Positions 21,524 through 33,009 of a stretch of 64,000 bases of DNA are shown piece by piece. The DNA is taken from contig JAPXFY010000026.1 of the NCBI GenBank assembly GCA_030674185.1, positions 38,018,209-38,082,208 on the forward strand, written 5' to 3'. The position numbers and the translations under genes are program-made. The number at the start of each line of letters is the position of its first letter. Positions within the stretch are counted from its first letter, which is position 1. The notes beneath the pieces are model-generated. The model saw nothing but the letters and a program-made list of their open reading frames with translations, did not search any database and was not told the DNA's origin. Origin of the DNA: Monoplex corrugatus. Taxonomy: Eukaryota; Mollusca; Gastropoda; Littorinimorpha; Ranellidae.

Positions 21524-22855
21524 GGATATGTCAAAATCAATTTTCATTGCTGTTCCCAAGAAAACAGGAGCTATAGAATGCGAACTCCATCGCACAATCG
21601 GCTTGATGAGTCAGGTAACAAAAATCCTACTAAGAATAATCATGAGGAGGACAAGGAATAGAATCAAAAGAGAAATAGCACAAGAACAGTGTGGATTTGT
21701 TGAAGGGAAAGGAACTATTAATGTCATGTACATCCTAACAACCATCATAGAGGTCAATCAAGTTGAATAAGGATTTATATTCATGCTTTGTTGATTATAC
21801 CAAGGCTTTTGATCGGGTAAGACATGAAGAATTGATCAACCAACTAGTAAGACTCAATATTGATGGAAAAAATCTACGAATACACAGAAATATGTATTGG
21901 GAACAAACAGCTGCAATGAGAATAGAAAACGATATAAACTCTTTCCAAAATATCAAGAGGAGTCAGACAAGGTTGTGTTTTGTCACCAGATCTATTTTCA
22001 CTTTACAGCGAAAACATCATGAGAACCTAGCAGAATGCCCTGGATTAAAGGTTGGAGGAAAAATGATAACATTCGTTACACAGATGACACCGTGCTAACT
22101 GCAGAAAATGAAAGGGACCTACAAAACCATGTGAGTATAATAGAAATAGAAAGCAAAAATAAAGGGTTGGAGCTAAGTAGCGAGATGACTGAAGTAATGG
22201 TAATCAGTAAAAAACATGAAATCCCCTCATGCAAAATAACAGCTAACAGCACAACCTTGAGACAGGTTGATAAGTTTAAATATCTGGGAACGAAGATCTC
22301 ACCAGACAGCAGATGCACATCAGAAATAACCAGCAGAATCGGCCAAGCCAAAACAACATTCAAGAAGATGAAAAGCATTCTTACCAACAAATGCCTATCA
22401 CTTAACATCAGGAAGTGAGTTCTTGAATGTTATACAGACCCAATAATGTTATACGATTGTGAGGCATGGACAGTCAACAAGCAAAGCCAGAACAAGATTG
22501 AGGCAGCTGAGGTGTGGTTTCTAAGAAGAATGTTGAGATTTCCATGGACAGCAAAGAAAACGAACGAGAGAGTCATGATGAAGGCAAACAGAAGAAGATC
22601 ATTCATAAGGAAGATTAGGAAAAGACAGGCAACATTTATAGACCATTTTATGAGGAAAGGGGAATTAGAGCACCTAGTCACAACAGGAAAGCTGGAGGAA
22701 AGAGAGCACCGGGTAGACCCAGGGAGAGAATACTGGATGGACTTGCGGGGTGGCTGAGGACATAGAGGGTGGAAGATGTGTTTGCGGCAACATACTTATG
22801 GAGGGCCATGATCGCCAACGCCATGTGGTAGGGCACATGATGATGATGATGACCA
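21524..22855 (+). pseudogene. RTE-type LINE, 5'-truncated RT fragment
   Basis: The piece enters the RT at SIFIAVPKKTGAIECELHRT and continues through EQCGFVEGKGTINVMYIL, SCFVDYTKAFDRVRHEEL, NIRYTDDTVLTAENE (a Tyr-Thr-Asp-Asp in place of YADD) and MLYDCEAWTVNKQSQNKIEA to the 3' tail of ATGATGATGATG. At least four frame changes and one in-frame stop show it is dead. It is inserted in the tandem array, in plus orientation. Confidence 0.9.
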
Positions 22856-22859
22856 TTGT

Positions 22860-23160
22860 TGTTACTGGAGTTACTTCAAGAGGGATTCACCACGCTCAGA
22901 CAGCTCCATATGCACTCTACCCAAATCTGCCAGCAATTATCTGACAGATTTCCTGAGCCTGCGCAGAACCTTATGCGCTGGCAAGGTCTTGAAACTGGGA
23001 AAGGGGAGAAGGGACCTACCAAACACTGAGCTGACACCACTAGAACGATGGGAACATTAAAATGGGCAGCCAACAGGCCAGTTTTTTTAAGGTTATGGGC
23101 TGGGACTGAACTCAAGATATCAGATCCATGGTTCTACCAACTAGCCTGCTATATACAGAG
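22860..23160 (-). mobile_element. Possible SINE-like block
   Basis: A non-array segment sits between the RTE tail and resumption of the 70-bp units. It contains GGGACTGAACTCAAG near 23100, which on the minus strand resembles a degenerate B box. No target duplication is visible. Confidence 0.25.
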
Positions 23161-23657
23161 CGTAGCCAGACACATGGGACGTCACACCTGCAGAAAGAAA
23201 CTGTAAAACGCATCACCATAGTGCTCAGCCACTGACCTTCACAGGACATCTCACCTTTAGAAAGAAGATTACAAAATCATCAAAACAGTGCTCAGTCATT
23301 GACTCTCACGGGACATCACATCTGTATACAGAATATTTTAAACCACAGTCTCACCTGTAGAAATAAAGGTTTTAAACATGATGCTACGCATGTTGGAATA
23401 AATGTTTAAAGCATGAAGTCACACCTGAAAGAACAAAGTTAAAGAAATAACACCTTACTTGTAGAAATAAAGTTTTAAAACATGACGTCACGATTGTAGA
23501 AATACACTTTTAAAACATTAGGTCTCACTTTTAGAAATAAAGGTTTAAAACAAGATGACTCACCTGTATAAATGAAGGTTTAAACATGACATCCCACCTG
23601 TAGAAATAGAGGCTGAAACATGACATCTCATCTGTAGAAACAAAGGTCTTAAATAAG

Positions 23658-23683
23658 CTACGCACAAAAAGTTAAGGATCACT
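23658..23683 (+). repeat. Tc1 terminal inverted repeat, left
   Basis: 26 bp, identical to the reverse complement of 25257-25282. Transposase binding sites are expected just inside. Confidence 0.9.
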
Positions 23684-25281
23684 TGCACAAAAATTCATAA
23701 CTTTCAAAATAAGAAAGCCAATGCGTTGAAGTTTAGCAAACATTTAATTCCATGCTTTAGTGATAACGATACACAATTGCCTTCAATTTCGAGCAATCGT
23801 TTGGTGTGTACATTTGATCAAAGTGGGTACGTATCGAAATTTGATTTCCCAAAGTCATTGAAATCACAAGACAGGGCATTCTGATGCTCCCAAAAGTTCA
23901 GTAATGCGTGTAACCGCCATGGCTGTTCTGGCACTCGACGCAGCGAGTCCTCATCGAGTTGACCAGGTTGGTGAAGATCCTCTGTGGAAGCGCCTGCCAC
24001 TCAGTCTGCAGCATCTGGTTGAGGTGTTGGGCATCCCTGGGAGGGGGGTGGTTGCTCCTCACTTTGCGATCCAGCTCATCCCAGAGGTTCTCAATCGGGT
24101 TGAGATCGGGACTGCATGCTGGCCACTCCATTCTGTTGACTCCAGACTGCTGCAGGAAGTCGTTGACCACCCTTGCCCTGTGTGGGCGAGCGTTGTCATC
24201 CTGGTAGACAGCTGTCGGTCCCATCTGCTGCATTGTAGGCACAGCCAGCGGTCGAAGGATCTCATCCCGGTATCGGAGGCCAGTCAGGTTACCCTGTACA
24301 TGATACAAGGGTGTTCTGTGGTGAAGGCTGAAGACCCCCCAGACCATTACAGAACCTCCACCAAAGGCCACCTTTTCTTGGACAGTGGTGTCAATAAAGC
24401 GTTGCCCTGGGCGCCTCCAGACCCTCAGTCGGCCGTCGTTGTGGTTCATGGTGAAGCGTGATTCATCACTGAACAGGACCTGGGACCATTGCTGACGTGT
24501 CCACCTCACGTGACGTCTGCAGAAGGCGCGGCGTGCTGCCCTATGGGCTGGAGTTAAGCGTGGCCGTACAGCTGGGCGACGAGAACTGAGGTTAAACCCA
24601 TGAAGGCGGTTCCGTATGGTCTGCTGGCTGATGATGATGTTAGTAGCCACCCTCAGCTGCCTTCGAATGATGCTGGAAGAGGCTGTTCTTGTCTGCAGGG
24701 CTTGTCGTTCAATGAGACGATCTTCACGTGGGTTTGTCTTCTTCGGTCGACCAGATCTGCGTCTTTCATGGACCCTCCCAGTGGCTGTGAAGCGTTGAAT
24801 CAGTCTGACAATGACCAAGATGGACACCTGAAGTCGCCTGGCCACTTCTCGCTTGGGAACACCATCTTGGAACCATGCACCAGCTCGTCCCCTCTCAAAC
24901 TCGCTCAATTTTCGTCGTGGAGGCATTGTCAGATCAGGCCTACTACTGGTGGAATGTCTTCTTATAAAGCCAAGCAAGAGACAGCATCTCACACATAAAC
25001 AGCAGTGCTTGCACGTGCATAATGGTTTTTCCATTTGGCTTGTGCAATGTGTTCAGGCAGAACGGTCCAAAACAAGGTCCTTTTTCGCAAGTTTCCGCTT
25101 TTCCGTTTGCGGCCAAGCTCAGTAGTAGAGAATCCCGTGCAATTTTCGCACTAACACAACATCGCCCACTTACAGCTGAACAAGAATTCATAACAATTTG
25201 GCTGGACTGAGAAATAACAGTAGCGAACTGAGTTTATTACGCACCTGTTTTCTCATAGTGATCCTTAACTTTTTGTGCGTA
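23659..25281 (-). mobile_element. Tc1-family DNA transposon, apparently complete
   Basis: Terminal inverted repeats of 26 bp (23658-23683 and 25257-25282; CTACGCACAAAAAGTTAAGG, then ATCACT) are identical. The element is bounded by TA at 23659-23660 and 25280-25281, the Tc1/mariner target. It is about 1.6 kb with a single intact transposase frame. It splits the 35-bp tandem array, whose units resume on both sides, so the insertion is younger than the array. Confidence 0.92.
23898..24926 (-). CDS. Tc1-like transposase (DD34E), 342 aa
   Basis: The transposase cuts and rejoins the element at TA sites. I chose the ATG at 24926 (MPPRRKLSEFERGRAGAWFQ) because it gives the usual Tc1 length; the open frame extends 36 codons further up but that part is Cys-rich and unlike the family. 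Domains in order are a paired-like helix-turn-helix DNA-binding region (residues about 1-110, with the second HTH at VATNIIISQQTIRNRLH), the GRPKK AT-hook-like motif, and the DDE catalytic core. The first Asp is in LFSDESRFTM, the second in VYQDDNARPHRA and the Glu in SPDLNPIENLWDEL, with 34 residues between the last two. There is no stop or frame break, so the copy could be active or recently active. Confidence 0.95.
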   Translation of the reverse strand: MPPRRKLSEFERGRAGAWFQDGVPKREVARRLQVSILVIVRLIQRFTATGRVHERRRSGRPKKTNPREDRLIERQALQTRTASSSIIRRQLRVATNIIISQQTIRNRLHGFNLSSRRPAVRPRLTPAHRAARRAFCRRHVRWTRQQWSQVLFSDESRFTMNHNDGRLRVWRRPGQRFIDTTVQEKVAFGGGSVMVWGVFSLHHRTPLYHVQGNLTGLRYRDEILRPLAVPTMQQMGPTAVYQDDNARPHRARVVNDFLQQSGVNRMEWPACSPDLNPIENLWDELDRKVRSNHPPPRDAQHLNQMLQTEWQALPQRIFTNLVNSMRTRCVECQNSHGGYTHY

Positions 25282-25282
25282 G
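25257..25282 (-). repeat. Tc1 terminal inverted repeat, right
   Basis: Partner of 23658-23683, lying about 330 bases upstream of the transposase start. Confidence 0.9.
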
Positions 25283-26473
25283 TGTATGTCATCTCGTCAA
25301 AAATAAAGATTATAACATGATGTCCCACCTGTTGAAATAATGGTCTAAAACATGATGTCTCACCTGTAGAAATAAAGGTTGAAAACATGACGTCTCACCT
25401 GTAGAAATAAAAGGTTTATAACATGACGTCTCACCTGAAGAAACAAAGGTCTAAAACATGACACATCTACTGTAGAAATAAAGGTTTAAAACATGTCTCA
25501 CCTGTAGGAAAAAAAGTTTAAAAACATGTGACACCTGCAGAAATAAAGGTTTAAAACACAATGTGACACTTAGAGAAATAAAGGTTTAACACATGATGTC
25601 TACCTGCAGAAATAAAGATTTAAATCATGACATCTCACCTGTAGAAATGAAGTTTTAAAACATGTCACCTGTAGAAATAAAAATTTAAAACATGATGTCT
25701 TACCTGCAGAAATAAAGGTTTAAAACACGATGTCTCACCTGTTGAAATAAAGTTTTAAAACATGACATCTTACGTGTAGAAATAAAGGTTCAACACATGA
25801 TGTCTCACCTGAAGAAATGAAGGATTAAATTATGATGTCTCACCTGCAGAAATAAAGATTTAAAACATGACACCTCACCTTTAGGTGATGCCTTACCTGT
25901 AGAAACAAAGGCTTAAAACATGTCACACCTGCAGAAATTAAGGCTTATAACATGTCTCACCAGTAGAAAATAAGGTTTAAGACATGATGTCTCACCTGTA
26001 GAAATAAAGGTTTAAAAATGATGTCTCACCCGCAGAAATAAAGATTTACGACATGATGTCTCATCTGTAGAATAAAGGTTTAAAACATGATGCCTCACTC
26101 TAAGAAATAAAGGTTTAAAATACGATGTCTCACCTGTAGAAATTAAAGATTTAAACGATAATGTCTCACCTGTAAAAATAAAGGTTTAAAGCATGATGTG
26201 ACACCTGAAGAAATAAAGTTTTAAATTATGATGTCTCACCTGCAGAAATAAAGACTTAAAACATGACGTCTCACCTTTAGATGGTGTCTCACCTGTAGAA
26301 ATAAAGGTTTAAAACATGATGTCTCAGCTGCAGAAATAATGGTTTAAAACATGGGATCTGACTGTAGAAATAATGGTTTAAAACATGGCAGCACATGATC
26401 AACAAAAGAGTACTTTCCTGATCAGAGTCCATGGCTTGACTTAATTCTTCAATCGAGATTTGGTGCCGGAATC

Positions 26474-26530
26474 TTGACTTAGAAGACCACATCACCATTA
26501 TCCTCCAGGGAAATCACATCTGCAAACATA
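26474..26530 (-). other. Exon-like segment at the end of the tandem array (weak)
   Basis: On the minus strand a good acceptor (TTCCTTATGTTTGCAG) is followed by sequence that reads DVISLEDNGDVVF then stop. It borders the array and resembles the stretch at 27297-27373. I have no evidence that it is expressed. The bases from 26,530 to 26,950 are AT-rich without a gene. Confidence 0.2.
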
Positions 26531-26949
26531 AGGAAAAAAAAAAAAAGAGAAAGAAACAGATGTCATATCTAATAATGAAAAACCACAAATAATACTGTCC
26601 ACCCATACTCCCATACTTTTCAATTCCCATTATTTGCACAAAAATGAATTTTAGACCTAACATTAAACACAAATAACATAACCTCAAAAAACTGAATTAA
26701 TACTATTATTCATACATAGTACAAGTGTAAGTTTATCATTCATACACATTCCAAAAACATTATTCATACAACAACCGAAACAACTTATAATCTTCAAAGT
26801 ATGGCACAGCAACAGAGCTGAATTTAACACAAATGCCCTACATAAATTAATTTAAAGAATACTCATTAACCAATTAAATGCTATCACTCATACTTGTACA
26901 AGCTATCAATGACATAACCTACAATGCACAACTCAATTCTATGACAATC

Positions 26950-27255
26950 ATAACTGCAAAGGTTTTAAACCAATACAATAGGCATAGAAGTCAAATGGGT
27001 AAATGTCTGGCTTCCAATAGGAAGGTCCTGGGTTCGATCCTCCTAGAACTTGACTGGTGGGAAAAAGATGGAAATTGTTCCCAATCTCCCAGATCAGCAT
27101 GCGGGCAGTCCTGCCACTGTCTAGACCCATTCTTTCATGTGTATACGCACACAAAATGTCAAATATGCATGTAATACGCATGTTAAAAATCCTGTAAGCC
27201 ATGGCAGTGTCTGGCTGGCTTATAGAAACATGAAAACACCCACCATGCATGCCCA
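26950..27255 (+). mobile_element. tRNA-derived SINE
   Basis: A GGGTAAATGTCTGGCTTCC segment followed by GGGTTCGATCCTCC (a good B box) at about 27030 forms a tRNA-like head. It is followed by a body including CCACTGTCTAGACCCATTC and an A-rich end near 27,265. Confidence 0.6.
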
Positions 27256-27296
27256 TCAAAAAAGAAAATGTTTAAACATTAAAAGACAAATAAACA

Positions 27297-27373
27297 ACTT
27301 ATCTTAGTTCAGAAGGTCGCCGTGGTTGTTGGAAAAGGCTCCATTGTCATCTCCTGGAAGCGTCTCACCTGAA
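27297..27373 (-). other. Possible terminal exon
   Basis: On the minus strand a strong acceptor (TTTTCTTTCTGTTTCAG) precedes an open stretch reading ETLPGDDNGAFSNNHGDLLN and a TAA stop. It has no homology that I recognise. The junction GTTTCAG/GTGAGAC also has donor character and resembles the repeated core of the neighbouring array, so it may be the seed of the array and not an exon. Confidence 0.25.
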
Positions 27374-27424
27374 ACAGAAAGAAAACAAGCCGTTACATCC
27401 GAAACACACGCACATTCACACGCA

Positions 27425-27748
27425 CACCCTGTCCAGCCACCCACCCCCTTCCCTCCCCACCCCTTCCCCCCAATCCAACCCCTCCCTCCCTCCCCACCCC
27501 AACCCCTTTCCTCCCTCCCACCTCTCCCCCTCCTCAGCCCCTTCCCTCCCTCCCCTTTCCTTTATCCTTTAATCCCTTCCCTCCCTCCCCTCCATCTATC
27601 CTTTAACCCCTTTCCCCATCCCCTTCCGTCGCTCCCTCATTCCCTAACTTTTCCCTCCCTCCCTAACACCTTCTGTCCCTACCCATTTCTTTTTCTCACC
27701 CACATTTCCCCTCTCCAACATCTCCCATCACCCCCCCCCCCCCCCCCA
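27425..27748. repeat. Pyrimidine-rich (CCCTTCCCTCC) tract
   Basis: About 320 bases of almost pure C/T ending in a C17-type run. The Pro-rich open frame across it is an artefact of composition. From 27,760 to 28,080 are GGTCAA-containing short repeats (ATCAAGGTCAAGTGATA). Confidence 0.85.
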
Positions 27749-28074
27749 TTCTGATAAAAAAAAAGTTCAATTAACCATTTTCAAAGTTAGCTTCAGTTTC
27801 ACACTTCTTCAATCAATACTTTCTTTTTTCATCTAGCACAAAGGTCAAGTGATAATATCAACTTATAATCAAGGTTAAATGATATCAAGGTCAAGTGATA
27901 ACATGAATGTTAAGCAATAACATCAAGGTCAAACGATACCAAAGTGTCACCTGTCACCAGCTTAAGCTTGCAAGACTCCACTCGTCTGTTAACAGCCACT
28001 GAAGCTTCGCTGTAACTTGAGAATCAACACATCAATTAAATCAAACATGCAATCAATACAAGTTGTCCCCTAAT

Positions 28075-28335
28075 GGCCAGGTTGTATGTGAATGATAAGG
28101 TAGCCTACACTTTTCATGGCAGCAACCTTATGAAGGTGGTGTCCATCTCCTTTGTCTCCCTGCTTAACCTTCCCCAACCCTGTACAGGACTGGACTACCC
28201 CATTTACAGTTTGGTGAACTGAAGAATGTGTGTATAATTTTTTTCCCCCAAGACTCGAACTTGTGCAGTCAGATTGGAAGGCAAGAGCCTGGACCGCTGC
28301 CCCAAGCAGGCCTCATGCAAACAACGCAGGTCTGC
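28075..28335 (-). mobile_element. tRNA-derived SINE, minus orientation
   Basis: On the minus strand the block starts at about 28330 with GGCAGCGGTCCAGGCTCTTG and, about 30 bases on, AGTTCGAGTCTTGGG (B-box-like). A body runs to about 28080. The plus strand shows the A-rich and ACTCGAACTTGTG mirror. Confidence 0.5.
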
Positions 28336-28429
28336 ATCAATCATCAATCAGAAAATACCGACATTTTGGATAGTCTTGTGTGTTCTAATATTACAATACT
28401 CACGGACTGTTGAGTAGCTGGATCATGCA

Positions 28430-28555
28430 CTCCATAATGTCATCATTATAATGCTACGTCATCAATCATGCTATGTCATCATAATCATGCTAAGATAGTC
28501 ATGTCATCATAATCATGCTACGTCACCATAGTCATGCTATGGTACTTAAGGCAAC
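28430..28555. repeat. Short minisatellite, ATGCTACGTCATCATAATC-type units
   Basis: Five to six degenerate units of about 20 bases. From 28,560 to 29,460 I see AT-rich sequence with no assignable gene. Confidence 0.75.
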
Positions 28556-29499
28556 GGGCTGAACTAGTTATTTCACAATATTATTATGATAATGTTGAGA
28601 TATTCACAGCAACTGGAATATATACGTAATACAAAATATTATTATAAAAATAACAAGATACTCAGACTGTCAGAGCATATCGAATGTGTTCCACAATATT
28701 ACCATGACACTACTACATACCCAGTGCAATGGCAATATGTATTCCACAATATTGCCAACGCAGTCTGTAAATTATGTTCCAGAAAAGAACATCCAACACA
28801 CCTAAAGAAATTTTTTAAAAAGTTGTAAAAGCAATGGAAATTTAAATTCACATTATTTAACATTGATAGAAAACATCAGTCAAATTAATTTCATATCTTA
28901 TTTTATTTCATTTTATTTTGCTAGGTTTACTTTAGTTTATCAGATCACTGGTACTTCTCAAGTTTCTATGATGCAACATTGTTCACTAAATGTTTTGCAC
29001 TGCATGGTGGTGTATGCAGCACAATCAACCATGAAGGTCATCTCAGGAATTATATATATGCATTATGGACACACATACACACAAGAACAGTACAACAACA
29101 CAGACACCTATCCTACACCCTTACGCATAGATGCATCTTCAAAAAACAAACAAAACAAAACAAAAAAACACTGCAACAGCGTCTATTTTTGATTTAGTTT
29201 TGTCACAAAGTGCACAGAACACTCATAGTACTTCTAGAAATACTCAAAGTTAAATATACTTTAGACAGCATGAAAAATAAAACAAAAATTGAGGTTAACA
29301 AAATGGCTAACAACCTAACAATCCTGACCCATGTGCTTCCGCTACAGGATATGTGTAATCTCACTAAACACAAGGCAGATCACCAAAATGTTGTCCTGAC
29401 ATTGCTGTGAGCTGTACTAAACTAAAACTAGATCTATCATCCTCTATGTATACATGTAGGTACATATGCTGAACAATGGCAAAGTAGAGGAGAACAAAG

Positions 29500-30645
29500 C
29501 AATCTTGGAGGCAAAACAGAAGTTTGGCGAACAGATATTTGAAGAAGAACAGAAATTGAAAAACACCAGTAACATGGAGAACAACAGTAACCGCAATAAC
29601 AACCTTAACTTGGAGAACAACCAATTAGAGAACACCTGTAACTTGGCGAACAACTAACTTAGAGAACACCAGTAATATGACCAGTGACCTCGAGATTTAT
29701 AGTAACATGGAGAACAAGAGTAACTTGGAGAAAAACTGAAAGCTGAACAACATTCATTGAACAGTAAGTTGGAAAACTACCAAAACTTGAACATAAACCT
29801 GGAGAACATGAGTAACCTGAAGAACACAGTAACCTGGAGAACAAGAGTAACCAGAACAACAGTAAACTGGAGAAGAGTAAACTAGAAAACAAGAGTGAAC
29901 TGGAGAAGAACAATATTGTTATTGTTATTTTTTGTTTAAAGACCAGCTGACTGTGCAGAGCCATACCAAAGCTATAACTGTTTCAAAACATACCAATACT
30001 TCAAACAGGGAAAAAAGAAAAAGAAAATTAAGTACATATATCAATACATTCATGCACATAATCTAAGGAGCTGCCCCTAGCACTGACCACTCCTATTTAT
30101 CACACATGGGATTTAAAAACATACCTGAATACAAACCTAAACATACAGAAGGACTCTAAAGCATATACAAAAAAAGGCCTGAATTACCTAAAATTGCTTC
30201 CGCATATCCCATTTCACTAGAGTCAAAAATGCACTAACACATGCACCCAATTATCAATCCTAAGAGAAAGTATGAAGACTTTATCGAACACATATAGATG
30301 AATGGACCAGCAAGGCAAAAAATGATAGGAAGAAATGACAGAAATGAGAAAGCAAAGAAGCAAGGCAGAAACAGACAGAGTGACAGAAAAGAGAAAATTT
30401 CTAGTACAGAATTACTGGAAGGTGGGGATACTATTTATACTGAAAGACCCCCAGCATCCCCACCAGAGGGGGAGAACAATATTAACTGAGAGAATAACAG
30501 TAATATGGAGAACAACAGTAATGAGAACAGTAATGTGGAGAACAACACTAACCTGGAGAGCAACAGACTTTGGATAATTGTAACCTGGAGAACAACAGTA
30601 ACTTAAAAAACAACAGTAACTTCGAGAACAACAGTAACTGTGAAA
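29500..30645. repeat. Minisatellite of AACTTGGAGAACAACAGTA units, split by Repeat A
   Basis: Degenerate units of about 15-21 bases with a TGGAGAACAACAGTAAC core run from about 29,500 to 29,917, and again from 30,473 to 30,645, with the Repeat A insertion between. The minus-strand frame across it (Leu/Phe-rich) is a repeat artefact. From 30,650 to 31,235 I see only T-rich sequence without a gene. Confidence 0.85.
29918..30472 (-). mobile_element. Repeat A, full-length copy with 11-bp target duplication
   Basis: AGAACAATATT occurs at 29907-29917 and 30473-30483, exactly bounding the copy. Its 3' end (minus strand) is GGTCTTTAAACAAAAAATAA followed by CAATAAC. Total length is 555 bases. It is the best copy for a consensus. 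Confidence 0.85.
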
Positions 30646-31235
30646 TCAATCGGTAAGCTAATGAATGACAGACATTAATTGAAGAAAAAACTAACTTTTT
30701 TCATGAGTGAGATTATTAATGAACCCTAAACTTTCCTATTTCCACCTTTGTCAAGTGAACAATTGTGCCTAAATGTCAGCACATACTGTACGTTTTTTTT
30801 CCTTCATTGTTGTTGTTGTTGCTATTTTTTTGTTCATTTTTGTTTTTTAAGGAGAAAAGGTGGTCCATCAAATTGTTCCCACATGAATTATGAGTCACTC
30901 TCCTTTAGTTTTAGCTATGCTTGAAGCTAGACCATCTCTCTGCTTTACGTTTTTATGTCTGTTTTCCATTTCTTGAAGTAAGGAGACTTCCTTGAACTTA
31001 ACCTTTTTTTCCATTTTGATTCTTGTCTAATCTCTTGTCTAAGAATTCCTTGTTGTTGTCTTTTTTTTTCTATTTTAGGTTCTTACTATTTGTATCATGG
31101 AACGTCTTTTCTCCTTTTCTCTCTTTCTGGATTTTGTCTCGCATATCTTATAACTTAAGGAAAATTCCTTGTACCTTTTCAAAATGCAGACTCATCAGAA
31201 CAAGAATCAGTGTATTTGTGCACATGTGCACCAAA

Positions 31236-31237
<2 letters not shown>

Positions 31238-31312
<75 letters not shown>
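31238..31312. repeat. (CA)n microsatellite
   Basis: CA repeats with one CACC interruption. A poly-C run follows at 31351-31359, and smaller CA tracts at 31450 and 31540. Confidence 0.95.
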
Positions 31313-31313
<1 letters not shown>

Positions 31314-31754
31314 CTCACACTCATGCCCATGTCCACATAAACACAGACCCCCCCCCCCTTGCCACCCCTCATCCCACGTCCCACCCCCAGCAAAGTTTGA
31401 AAGAATGAATACAAGGCCAAACATATGATATGTCAAAGGAAAATAAGCACACACACACACATAACTCACAACACACAACATATGCATACACAAATATTAC
31501 ATGCCCCTTCAAAAACAAAGACAAAAAATTGCACACACACAAACCACATACACACAGAAAAAAAAACCCAGAAAATGACACGGGATGAAAGGCAAGGAAA
31601 ACAATCCATCTCACAGGAACATAGGCTGAATACACGCACAACATACACGCTTTCAACCCAATTCTATATATTCCACAAAGTAAACGGACTTACGTTACGG
31701 ATTCAAACATCCCTCAGCTTACAAAATACACCGTCATGAAAGACGGTTGTTTAT

Positions 31755-32045
31755 CCATCCTCAGGAACTTAAGTCCTCCACACATTGCCATAATACACAA
31801 GGTCATTCGTTCTGGGAACTCAAGTCCTCCACAAATCACCATAAAACACAAGGTCATTTGTTCCTAGGAACTTCAGGCTTTCACACACCACCATAACACA
31901 CAAGGTCATTTGTTCCCAGGAACTCAAGTCCTCCATAAATTACCATAAAACACAAGGTCATTCATTCCAAAGAACTTCAGGCCTTCACACACCGCCATAA
32001 TACACAAGGTCATTCGTTCCCAGGAACTGGAGTTCTTCACACCAC
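31755..32045. repeat. Tandem repeat, about 60-bp unit, five copies
   Basis: Each unit holds AGGAACTTAAGTCCTCCACA, then CCATAATACACAAGGTCATT, then CGTTC. Copies begin near 31760, 31817, 31867, 31915 and 31970. No frame is kept across units. Flanking 32,210-32,580 has looser repeats around GAAGATCACAATGA. Confidence 0.85.
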
Positions 32046-33009
32046 AATCATAAGGACCTCCACCACCAGGAAAAGTGGTTCCCTGGTCTGACACTCCAGG
32101 AAAAGTAGTGCCCCATGACACCACAGATCCACTTTAAAAATCACTGCAAATACGTGATGAAGGAGTTTTCTTTGCCTTTGTCCAATGTAGGTCTTTTCCA
32201 TCTAAAACTGATCACGGAGGACACCAGTTCAGCCTTCAAACACTACATGCACACCACACTAATTATGATGCACTGAAGATCACAATGATTATGTTGTCAC
32301 TTCACACATTTCACATAATCCACCATGAAGCAGTAAAGATCACAATGTTGCCACTAATGTCCCCCCCCCCCCCCCCACGCTTGTCAATGATCCAACGAAG
32401 ACTGAAATTGCCATGTATCCTTTTCCGAAGAGCGTTGTAAACAATCCCTGATGAAACAGTGAAGATCATGACGATGACTGCATGTGACTGCAAGTTTTTG
32501 ACACTGTTAACAGCACACAGTGTCACAGGGTGAAGATCACAATGACACATTGTCACATTATCATACTGTAGGTGTCCCATGCTGCCAGCAGCCAGTCATG
32601 AACCACTGAAGATCTTGCTAGAAACATTTTTTTTTCTTTTTCCATTTTTTCCTGTTTTTTTTTTTTAATCCGCACAGCCACATCCATTCCACACATACAC
32701 ATAAAACTGGTACAGGAACTATCATATGCATGTATTTGTTGTTGTTGTTGCTGCAGCCGTTTTCTGTTCTTGTATGGGCTACATTCTTCTATGGTAATAG
32801 AACGTTTCCCTTTTTTCCCCTCCCCTTTCTCTTGTTTCCTTTATTTCCTTTCCTCTCTCTCTTTTTCTACCTGACCTAGCACAAACCTGTCAATACAAAC
32901 ACTATGAAAGCAACAAGGGATTTTCCCATATCCATGAGCTGCTATTTTCAAACGGACCACCACAGCCATGTTCTGACTCAACAACGAAGTGCTGCACACT
33001 CAAAATGTC

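Larger units (their letters stand above)
19880..26400. repeat. Large degenerate tandem array (about 70-bp units grading to about 35-bp units)
   Basis: On the plus strand the left part repeats a unit of about 70 bases: GGGACATCTCACCTGTAG then AAAGAACATTTTAAAACATC then ACCACAGTGCTCAGCCACTG (for example 19990, 20640, 21300-21515, 23160-23340). From about 23,340 the unit shortens to about 35 bases: CTCACCTGTAGAAATAAAGG then TTTAAAACATGATGT, with roughly thirty further units between 25,290 and 26,400. The array is interrupted by Repeat A (20056-20603), a foldback element (20913-21247), an RTE piece (21524-22855), a SINE-like block (22860-23160) and a Tc1 transposon (23659-25281). Every unit carries CACCTGTAG, that is CTACAGGTG on the other strand. 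No reading frame is maintained across units. Confidence 0.85.

Noticed and set aside
23904..24461. 185-codon plus-strand frame
   Set aside because: Shadow of the Tc1 transposase.
25290..26400. Regularly spaced ~35-bp repeats resembling a CRISPR array
   Set aside because: Units are head-to-tail with no unique spacers, the host is an animal, and no cas genes are present.
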